DNA of 34,664 nucleotides, from contig NC_049982.1 of the NCBI RefSeq assembly GCF_000003815.2, positions 31,551,722-31,586,385 on the forward strand, written 5' to 3'. Under the pieces are notes generated by a model. That model did not search any database. It was given only the letters and a program-made list of their open reading frames with translations, and was not told the origin of the DNA. The position numbers and the translations under genes are program-made. This DNA comes from Branchiostoma floridae. Lineage: Eukaryota; Chordata; Leptocardii; Amphioxiformes; Branchiostomatidae. Positions 10,501 to 22,100 of this stretch are shown one piece after another. How positions within the stretch are numbered: the first letter of the stretch is position 1; each line of letters begins with the position of its first letter.

Positions 10501-13500
10501 GACCAATCGGCATGTGCGCATCCAGTCGGTCGAAGTGCAGTGGCATTTTCCGCTTCTGCTAGTACTAGTATTAGTACTGCGTGGCGCACTTGCAAAAGTC
10601 AACGAAGACGAGCCAACCAATGCTTATATAACCCCCCCCCCCCCAAGAAAAACAAAAAAAACATGATTGTCGTCGTTCGCGGGGCGTACGACAGGGACCA
10701 TACAGTTATCTACAAGGGGTGAATCGGCCGACCCACTGCCAGACCCCTACGGGGTACCCGTGGACATCCCCAGGGCAGCTCACGATTACCTGCCGAACAT
10801 CGAGCGATAAAGGGTTAAAGCATACGACTATTGCACGAAAGCCGCCGGAATGCCCACCGGAGCCCCCGGGAACTCTAACGGGACGCGTGAAGAAAAAATG
10901 ATTTGTGACTATGTGAGCGGATGTCTACCCGGCTTCAGAGCCCGGCCGGGGCCTACATCGGTTACACCCCGCTCGGACGTAGGGGTGTAACCGATGTAAT
11001 GTGACGTAGGCCTAAGACTTAGGTCACAATTCCAAACCCGGGGCCCGGCCGGGTAGCTTATGGAAACGAAAATTGTGATATAGAAGGCAACAAAACACAC
11101 AGAACGTAAACAAAATTAGTGAGCATAATTTGTGTATATTCCTTGGCAAATACTTATTTTTCATTTCCGCAAACATCCCCAGTTTTGGGGGACTAAAAGT
11201 ACGATATAAAAGACAACAAAACCATAAAAAGGACCAAAATTGATTCAACAGCATGCCTTTTGCATATCTATTGGCATAAACTTTAATTTCGTTTCTTCAA
11301 ACAACCCGGCGGGGCCCCGGGTAGGAAATGTTTCGAAGGCCTTAGCTTGATTTTTCTGAAGAAAAGTGAGGTAAGGTGTGAGGTGAGGGAGAAGGGATGC
11401 TGCTAAAGTGAATATTTAGCGCCCAAAAGTGGTAGATGTGGCCTTGCACACATTCAAAATAAGCAGGAAAAAGGCTTAGGGGAGTTCACACATGCGTATA
11501 TATTCAAGTACGTATGAAGTCCTTGTTGAAGTTTTAGTCTCTACCAGGGACGCAGGAAAAATAATAGAAATTGATCGTACAATATAGCCAGATAACATAC
11601 CAGAGAAGCATACTCACTGTGCAGCTAACTCCTCTGGCATGTTATATTTCTCTTATTTCTGCTATTTTCCTAGCAACCTGTATATGGAGCTTGGTTGAAG
11701 CTATGGCTTGAATGTATACGCACGTGTGAACCTGGCTCTACAAGAAGAAGGCAAAGTCACAAATTTCTACATGTGTTTAGAGATCGTACTGTGCCCTCTT
11801 CCATAAGGGTGATCTGTGAGAGATATGTCTGATAAGTTCCTATCCTTACAGGTACGCGGTGCGGCCCATGCAGGCACTGAAGAAACTGGGCGTGTCTGGC
11901 CCCACCCCATTGCCATTTATTGGAAACCTGCATCAGACTATGAAAACGGTGAGCGTTTTAATTGCCAATAGAACCGATCATCACCCAGACAATATAATAG
12001 AATTAGTTTCCAAGGAGAATTTTTATTTACCATTTAAGTGGTTTGTTACAATGATGCATCCCTTTTGATGTTGGTTGTGAGAACTGTGAAGTGCTTGGAA
12101 TATAGGTCGTTTCAATAAAGATGCGGGGGAAAATTCCTTTAAAAGTTGGATAAAAGATGTATTTTATAAAACAAAAGTTGTTTTATATGCAGCTGCAGTG
12201 CAGGGTCCTAATGAACCTCATAGCTGACAAACATACACGATGAAATTATGTTTATTTCCATATGTTACATGAATTTGATTTCAGTTTGTTTCATACTTCG
12301 TTCCATTTCGTTCGTACGTTCCTTTCCTTTCCCTTTCGTTCCTTTTCGCACTTTCCTTTTCGTTCCTTTTCTTCTTCTTCTTTTCTACTGCTTAGCCACC
12401 TTAGCGGGGATTAATAGCAGTGCGCATGTTTGTTAGTAACAGGTGCTAGTGCCATACAAACATAGGGAAAACAAAGGCACAAAAAAAAGCACACAACGGA
12501 ACATAAACACTGATCTGTGGGTGCAAAAGACAAGACAGGTGAATGTGGTGGGTTAGTGTTATTTACATATATACAAGGACGTGTAGGGGCGACTCAATGC
12601 AGCAGCCCCCCCCCCCCCAGTTCAGTTTTGAACTGGGAGAGAGACCCTGCCTCCGCCACACCAGGCTCAAGTTCATTCCACTCCTGGATGGTACGAGGGA
12701 AGAATGAGAGCCTATATAGAAGTTGGATTTGCTCGCGATGGCCTGCAGCTTGAAAGCGTGGTTGGTGCGGCGGGAGCATCGAGTCGCCAGGACCAGCTTG
12801 GATGCATGTGGGACAGAAATGTTGTTGTGAATGATCTTATACATGGTAATAAGTCTGGCGTTCTTTCTTCTGGATTGTAATGACTGCCATCCCAGTTGAT
12901 TGATTAGGGCAGTGACAGAGCATGTGTCTCGTTGGTAGTTGTTTGTTACATACCGGGCCGCTCGTCGCTGGACCATCTCAACCTTCCTCACCTGTTCTTG
13001 GGTGTGTGGGTCCCACACACTGCAGGCAAACTCCAGGTGGGGTCTTACCAGGGCCTTGTAGGCCCTCTCCTTTGCCGCAGTGCTGGCAACCCGCAGGCAG
13101 CGTCTGAGCATGCCCAGTGTTTTGTTGGCCTTCGATGTTATGGCGTCGACGTGGCTGCCCCATGTAAGGTTGGAGGAGATGGTGACCCCAAGGTATTTGG
13201 TGGTACTTACCTTGTTTAGTGGATGGCTGTGAAGGGTGTATGTGTGGGTGATAGGTGTTTTTGACGATGTTATGGTCATTACTTCACACTTAGATGGGTT
13301 AAACTCCATCAGCCACCTGTGTTCCCAGAGACAGATGTTATCTATGTCTTCTTGTAGCTTATTGCAATCAGAGCTGTCATGGATGATCATCTGCAGAATG
13401 CAATCATCGGCGAAAAGCCTCACCTTTGCATTTACAGCGTGTTCTGGGAGATCGTTAATGTATGCTAGGAAGAGGATGGGCCCCAGCACAGTGCCCTGGG

Positions 13501-16500
13501 GAACGCCCGAGGTCACTGGCATAGGGTCCGAACGCTCTCCATCAAGCACAACCGTTTGGGACCGGCCCAGCAGGAAATTCTGTATAATCCAGACAAGGGT
13601 ATTCCCTCGGACACCGCAGTACTGTAGTTTGTGTAGCAGTCTACGGTGTGGGACTTTATCGAACGCTTTAGCAAAGTCCATAAAAACGAGGTCTGTCTGG
13701 ATTCCGTTGGTCCTGTTGACGGCCAAGTCATCAGTTAGTGAGAGCAATTGGGTCTCACATGACTTACCATGGCTGAAACCGTGCTGAAGGTCATACAAAA
13801 TGTTGTTAGCCTGAAAGTGTGTCATCATGGTGCTAGCAATGATGTGTTCCATTATCTTACTGCATATGGATGTGAGTGAGATTGGGCGATAGTTTTCTGG
13901 CGTAGAGCGGTCACCTTTCTTGTACACAGGGGCTATGTTAGCCTCTTTCCAAGCCTCGGGCACAATGCCGGTGTCTAGGCTTCTCTGGAATATGACCTGA
14001 AGGATGGGACTGAGGACTGGGCTGAGTTCCTTCAGGACATGGGCATGAACTTGATCTGGCCCAGAGGCTTTATGGATGTTTAAATTCCCCAACAGTTTGT
14101 CAACACCACTCACCTCTATTTGGATGTCCTCCATAGAGACATGAGGACTAGGTCCTAAGTCTGGAAGGGGGTCATCTGAGGGCTCATTGGTGAAAACAGA
14201 TTGGAACTGTTGATTGAGTAGGTCCGCTTTAGTCTTACTGTCTGACACCAAGGTGCCATTGTTCCTAAGATGGGAAACACCGGACCTTTCTGACTTAATG
14301 GATTTAAGAAAACTCCAGAAAACTCCAGAACTTCTTGGTGCCTTGCTTTGCAGGGGTGTTATCACTAGTATCTCCTGGTACGGGTATGTCAGTTATAATA
14401 GATTCAATGTACTGCCAGTAGCATTCCTTTAGCTTTTTCTTGATTTCTTTTTTGTACTGGTTCAACTTGTCTTTTCTCTCATGTGAAGTTTGTCCTAAGG
14501 TCTTTCTATAGTATCTGTCCCTCTTCCTCATTAACCGTTTGAGATCAGGGGTAACATATGGTAAATGGCGTTTGGCACCTACCATTTTGGAGGGAACATA
14601 TTTGTCGACACATTGAGATAATTTGAATGAAAAAGCATTATACAGATCATTAACAGAAGCGTCCCCCTGGGCCAAGTCAAGGAATTCAGTTTGGAAATCT
14701 TCCATCTCATCCCGGAACTTCTCCCAGTTAGTACGCTTATATTGTAGGATTTTGCGAGGTTTGGCTTTTATTTTCCGCGGGTGGATGTCTGCCTCTACAA
14801 AGACTATGTCATGGTCTCCTACAGGAGGTAAGGTGTTAATTCTGTTCACACAACTATCATTGGACATGAGGACAAGATCCAAAGTCTTGTCATTCCTAGT
14901 GGGCCTATCAACAACCTGCGACAAGTTTTGATCACTCAGCAGCTCCAGAAACTGCCGGTGTAGACCTGGGTAGGCACAGCCGGGCTTGAGGACTGGGTGC
15001 TGAGGATCAGACCAATCCCATCCAGGGAAGTTAAAGTCTCCAACAATCCATATATGGCTGTTCCGTTTATTACATATGCGGCTCATAGACTGTTCAAGAT
15101 TATCCAGGCTATTACTGTCATCAACATGTGGTCTATAGTAAGCACAGACATATAAGGATTTGGACCCAGCAAGTTGAACCTTAACCCATACCATTTCGCA
15201 GTCTGTTTCGTTCATACGTTCCTTTTCGTTCCTTTTCGCACTTTCCTTTTCGTTCCTTTTCGTTCCATTTCCTTCCTCTTCATTCCTTTTCGTTCCTTTT
15301 CTCACTTTCCGTAGACTCGATTCCAGGTGCGCTTACTGACAGGTATGGAAACGTTTTGATTTCAATATCGCTAATGTAACGTTAAATTCAAATTTTCCTC
15401 AATCTCTTTTCAGGGGCATTACAATATGGAGGCTCAGGTTGAGTATACAGCCAAATATGGTAAAGTGTACGGGTAAGTTCTTAAAATGTATACAATGTTT
15501 ATGACTCTGAGATTAGGAATTTGGGTTGTGCATTAGTAGGCGAATCAATCGATTTAAGCATTAAATTATTTCTTAAAATATATTTCCTGGGCAAATTTTT
15601 ACCACGAAGGTCTAGTATGGACGACAGAAGTATTTTTAAAATATGTTATGTTTTGACCCCTAAATGGCAACTCACTGGCTGGACTGACCCATTGATCGGA
15701 ACAGGGGGTGAAATCCTGTTGGCACTTTAATCTTCCGGTTATATCTCTTTATAATGCCTTTTTGAGCCGAAACAACTTGAATAATGAATAAACATGACAT
15801 GATAATTATACATTATGCATAACGTACATCATTTATGGAGATATGATCGAGCAAAATCAAGTTATTTTAGTTCATATGGAGCCATTCAAACATTTCGTTT
15901 TCGCTTAGAGTTTTCAACGGACGTACTCCGATCCTGGTGATTTCTGACCCGGAGATGCTGAGAGAGATCTTTGTCAAACAGTTCCACAAGTTCACTAATC
16001 GTGCGGTGAGTAAAAAGACCTGTCACTCTGTTTCAATTTATCACAAACTATAAAGAACCAGGCATCTAATCTAGACACAGTTTTTACCGATATCTGTGGA
16101 GATGTCGGGAGGGATCGGGAACGTTGGCTGCGGGACACCCGTGCCGCTTGCAGTCATAAACAGCTATAGAGCCTAATGAGCCCGCGTTATATGCTAATGA
16201 GCCCTCCCGACGTCGGGACGCATCTACACGCACGCGGTGTTCATTTCTCTCTACCGTTTGTAATCTACACTCTGCTACAAAATGACAATCGTCCTCTATT
16301 CTATTTAAATTACAATGTCACAATGGATATTCCCAAGATTCGAACAGCATGTCTTAGAGCGGTTGGTAGGGAAATATTTTGTTAGTACTTACATCAGTGA
16401 CGGGGTGTTGCTCATGTATGTTTTATAGTGATAACAGGTTGATCTTAGCATGAAAGTTTATCTGTGTTGGTAAATGACATTATGGAAAAACTAAAAGTTA

Positions 16501-19120
16501 CCTAACCAAAACCAAATTTGATTGGGACTTTCCAAATTTTCAGCCGACTCCGTCAGCCTTGTTCACGGAATGGACCGGTCTGCTGTAGCTTCCGGGCGTG
16601 ACGTCAGGGACACACGACTGCAGCAAAGGGTCGTAAATGCCAGAGAGCCTGTGTCGCCGCCCGTCTCTGTTCAGTGATGGACGATCAAGTTCTGTGAAAT
16701 CGGAGGTCTCCCAACATATACACATTGAATCGCCAGGACACTCAGTTTCTCTTGAAAAAGTTAAAATCTTTGATTCAGAGCTGGAATTTTTTGCAAGAGG
16801 AGTGAAGGAGGCTGTGTACATCCGCGCCCACAGTCCCTCACGGAACAGAGACGGGGGGCGACACAGGTTATCTGGCATTTACGACCCTTTGCTGCGGTCG
16901 TGTGTCCCTGACGTCACGTCCGGAAGCTACAGCAGACGGGTCCATTGTGTGAACAAGGATGACGGAGTCGGCTGAAAATGTGGGGTAAGTCCCCATCAAA
17001 CTTGGTTTTGGTTAGGTAAAGTTTAGTTTTTCCAAAATCAGATTGATCTGATTGGCTTAATTAATCGATGTTGTCTCTACTTGTAGCCGAAAGGGTTGAG
17101 TCTGGACGTCACGATGCAACCTCGCATGCTGACCCAGCTGGTGGACGATGACTGGAAGAACGTACGAAGTACCATCAGTCCGGCCTTCAGTGGTGGCAAG
17201 CTCAAACAGGTAACATCGACTATCATAATTCTACCAGGTGCCATAATACCGCCACGTGAAAAAAACGTTAGTATGGAGGTCTTCCCAAGATTGTCTTGAA
17301 TGCCGAATGTTAAATATCGTAAATGTAATACAATGCATATATTTAGGGGTTGAAGACAATCTTGGGAAGGCCTCTATAAAGTTTTTTGAGGTGGCGGTAT
17401 AATGGCACCTGGTGGAATTATGCGAATGTATGTTACACATTACTGTCCAAAAGTCATCAAAACTTCAGGATTTAATTTGACATGATTGTCACGACTCTTC
17501 AGTTTTGCAGCAATTCAGAACTTTCAATTTCGATCTTGAAAATCGACACTTGGTTTGATCTTGTGTTGGCAGATGACAGAAGCAATGAACAGCTGTGCCG
17601 ATTTGCTGGTGGAAAATATCGGCAAGTTTGGAGAAAATGGCGAATCGTTCGACACAAAGGAGTGAGTACAACCCACGTCTATATAGCTGTCAGAGCACTC
17701 TTTTGCAAGAACATTCACGTGATTTTTTCTATGTAAACACATACATATACAAAAGTCGCCCCAAACAAAATGCATGTATCATATTTTACCCACTATACTA
17801 GGAAGAGAATTGCAGTCACATTTTGTTTGTATTTCTTATCTTATTACCTTCTACCATGTTGATTCATCATATGCATATATGGATAACATCCGCATGCGTA
17901 TCAATCGCCCGTTTCCAAAACGAGAAAGTTCTTGATTATATTGTAAATCATACAAACCAGCTGCAAAATGATCAAATATATGAAAAATATCACAGGATGC
18001 CAGAATCGATTACAAAGGCAAAGAAGAAGACATAAAGAATAAATTTTGAATCTATTATTCGCTAGCTATACAATACTCTGTATGTTATTTATTTGTTCCA
18101 AATGAATGCTACTTTTTACCATTTTTTTATTCACACGCTCGCATAGTTTGCGGATTCCCAAATTTTGTCATCTACATAATCAAATCATCTTGGCCTGATC
18201 TCACTGTCTCGGTCCCTTTGGAAGAGTACATTCTTTGCTAGTGGGTTAAATTGGGAAGGCATATTTTTATAACAAGGAGTAGGGAACACCTGTGTGTATT
18301 TGTTGCATTTGCTGGATTGTGCTAACTTCTTATTGAAGTCCACTAAGGAAGACAAGGAATTTCTACAGTTTCCTCATTAATTATGCAAATTACGTCCTTA
18401 TGCCTACTTTAAGTCCTACCTGCTTGCCTAAAATGATGGAAATCGGTAGTTTCTTGCTGCAGTTATTCTTTTCGGAAGGTCTTGACAAAAATGCCCCTGC
18501 AGTTCCAAAATTAAAGGGGGGGGGTTCAAACCTGCCCCGCTTTGTCATGACATCGAAAGCTATCTACCACACAAATGTCAAGACCATGTCATGTCCGAGA
18601 CAAGTGGTACATTGCATAAAATGCAAAGATAGAATATTCTCATTAATTATTCTAACATACTTTCATTTTGCATACTTAGTATTTGAATTTGTGTATCGTC
18701 GTCTAACCTACTTACAGATTCCAAATCATTTGCAATCTGTTGCTGCTTTCTTGACTTATCCTCTAAAGACATTTTTGACAAAAATGCCATTGCTATCCTA
18801 AAACTAGCCGCTAGGGGCCCCAAACTTTTGTCATTTCTTCCTGAGCACAAGAGCTATCTAACACCTAAAAACCGTGGCCATAGCTTGTTCAGAACATGAG
18901 ATAGCAAAATCGGAAGTTACGCTGCAGTACCAAGACAAGTCGCTAGGGGACCAAAAATTTTATCATTTCCCGTTTTTGTCACACCCCATCAACGCACCAA
19001 GTATGAAACTGATGCATTCAGCCGTTCTTGAGTTGTTTTGGTGACAGACACACAGACACACGCACACATACACATACACACAAACACACACACACACAGA
19101 TACACACACACACACACAAA

Positions 19121-19171
<51 letters not shown>

Positions 19172-22100
19172 ATACATACACACACGCACACAAACGCTAG
19201 TAATGATATAACCTCCATGAATATTTCATGCAGGTAAAAATCGTTGTAATGTTTAGTATACTCCATTTCCTAGTACTGGTCATGGCAGGAGGAAAAACTC
19301 GTCCTTATTTTTGTCGACGAAACTACAATTTGTAAACTATGATAATATTCACAGACAATTTTAAGATAATGAAATGATGACGTCATTCCTGCTTTCCAGA
19401 CTGACAGGGGCATTCACTACAGACGTCATCGCCCGGACAGCCTTCGGTTTGGAAATTGATTCACAGCGTAACCCGGAAGATCCGTTTGTCGTCTATTCAA
19501 AGAAGGCTTTAGACTTTAACTTCCGGAATCCACTGGTCTGGCTCTTTGGTAAGTTTCCCATCAGCTTGTCATACAATGACATACTTTTACGCGTATCTCA
19601 ATTAAATTTGAGACGAGCCTTTAAAGCTACAGCATGAATGAATTGTATGTAGTTCACTTCAACTAAACACATTCTCCTACGCAGAGACATCCAACAGCGC
19701 TAGCAAACCACCGCTTGTCTGTACTCTGCTATCTCAACCGTCACCATCAGTTCCTGACTGCCCTACATATAAATATTAATGACCTTACCCTTACATATGC
19801 GAGATCCCTTTTGAAAACTGAAAGGCCTGTTCTCTGATTGGCTGACAGTTGGTTTGTGGCGACGCCCACAGGAACTGATGGTGACGGTTGAGATAGCAGA
19901 GTCTCTGCGTAAGAGAATGACTAAACATTGCATACGATATACTATGATTAAACATTTCATGGTGTAGTAAGATCATTGAACTCTTGTTCTATATTGTTCA
20001 ACAAATTGATAACCTTGAGAAATTGTTTTTAGGAAAAGTATGTATATCAGGTGTCTATTTCTAAGCAATTTTTGGTAAACATAATCATAATCATAATATA
20101 TCTATCTCTTTACTCTGTGTTTCTCTGCAGTCCTGTTTCCCAGCATCATGAAACCGATTCTGGAGAAGGTTAATTACAATTTTATGGCCAATGATGTTAC
20201 TGACTTCTTCTACAACATCGTCGATCAGGTGATGGGGATGAGGAGGAATGAGCATGTAGGTGTCTGACTAGTATATAAATAGATGACGTTCCTCCTAGAA
20301 ACCAGTGCCTCAAAATGTTATGTAGTTAAAACATCGGTATGATCGCACTTACGAGTATACCCCCTTTCTACTAGGACGGCGCTCCCGCCCCGCTATCTCT
20401 GCAACCTAAAATTTGACAGACGAATTCTGTAGAAAAAAAAGATTTTCTTTTACACTTTGTGTGTTTTTCTGTCTTCTCAGTCACACCTTTTCGCTTTCTA
20501 TGATGTACGAGGGGTGATCAATAAGTCATCGGCCTCATCCAGAAATGACAAGCACAACTCAGATTTTGAGGCACAACTTCATAGTATGAAGCCTTTTATC
20601 AATATCCTCCAAATTACAAATCATTGGAGTCATTACTTTCCCGGCATTCGTTTTTTCTAAATGAGAAGTCAAGTGGCGAGAAAAAGAAGGATGAAGTGTG
20701 ATCAAACAATTTGACCCGTACACATCAGGTCGCAGCTCAATTGTCCACTTTTTTTTCGTTTTCCCTTACCTAACGTTACTGGGTGTCGCCTACAAGGTAA
20801 TGATCACAATAATTTTAATTTTGGTACACATTTATATAAGACTTTATACGTGTACGTGGGATTATCAATAAGTCCTCGGTTTTACCGAGAAATAATAAGC
20901 ACAGCTCAGATTTCGAATCATGGATGTCAAGTATAAAGTCTTATATAAATATGTACCAAAATTCAAATTATTGTGATCATTACTTTGCAGGCGACACCCA
21001 GTAATGTTAGGTAAGGGAGAAGGAAAAAAACGTGGACAATTGACCTGACCTGACTGTGCGGGTCAATTTGCGCTGCTGGAAGGCAGACACCCATTTTTTT
21101 TTTTTGCTTGAAATAGGAAGAAAATCATTATCAAACATTTTGACAATGTCTTTTGTTAATTTACGGCATGGGGAACTTGACCCACACATGTCTGATCACA
21201 ATTCACACCACTTTTTTCTCGCCACTTACCTTCTGATTTGCAAAAAACGAATGCCTGTAAAGTAATTACTGTAATGATTTGAAATTTGGTGGGTATTGAT
21301 AAAAGGCTTCATACTATGATGCTGTGCCTGTAAATTTGAGTTGTGCTTATCATTTCTAGGCGAGGCCGAGAACTTATTGATCACCCCTCGTACCCAGTAT
21401 GAAAGCGAAGGTTACACATGTCCAATTTAGGTCGAAGTGAGAGCGCAGCGCGAGAGCGGTCTAGTGGAATGGGGAGTTTGACAGAATTTTGCGGCCATCA
21501 CAAACAAAAGTGATGTACGGAACAGTGACTGTTGCAAATTTCGGACTGTTGTTTTGTTTTGAGCATTCGCGTAGACCTTAGGTCTGATACAAGATGAAAA
21601 CCTTACCAAATACACACCATGTACATCTATAAACAATACACAACTTAGGCCATGGTTATTTTCAAAGAAGTTGTCACAAGTATGAACGACAATACCTAGA
21701 ACTGTACTTCTATTAATACTTTTTTTCTTCTTTTTACCTCGTATCTTAAAAGGTCTCGTATCTTTGTCGTATCTTAAAAGGTTCCCAAAGTTACTAACTC
21801 ACTCAATCCTCTTCTGTACCCAGGGGTACGTAAGGCTTCATGAACGACAGTATGAACGACAATACCTAGAACTGTACTTCTATTAATACTTTTTTTCTTC
21901 TTTTTACCTCGTATCTTAAAAGGTCTCGTATCTTTGTCGTATCTTAAAAGGTTCCCAAAGTTACTAACTCACTCAATTCTCTTCTGTACCCAGTGGTACG
22001 TAAGGCTTCAGGAAGTTCTTCCATCGTTGTCTGTCGGCAGCGATTCTTGGTGCCTCATCCAATGAGAACCCCCTCTTCTTAATTATAACCACCTCCTTCT

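Noticed and set aside
10296-10595. 99-codon frame as a gene in P450 intron 1
   Set aside because: No recognised domain, no splice or promoter support, overlapping frames on both strands.
12517-13787. Open frames on the + strand across the LINE
   Set aside because: Antisense shadows of the reverse transcriptase frame.
18963-19266. Open frames made of Cys/Val or Thr/His repeats
   Set aside because: They come from the CA microsatellite and have no other support.
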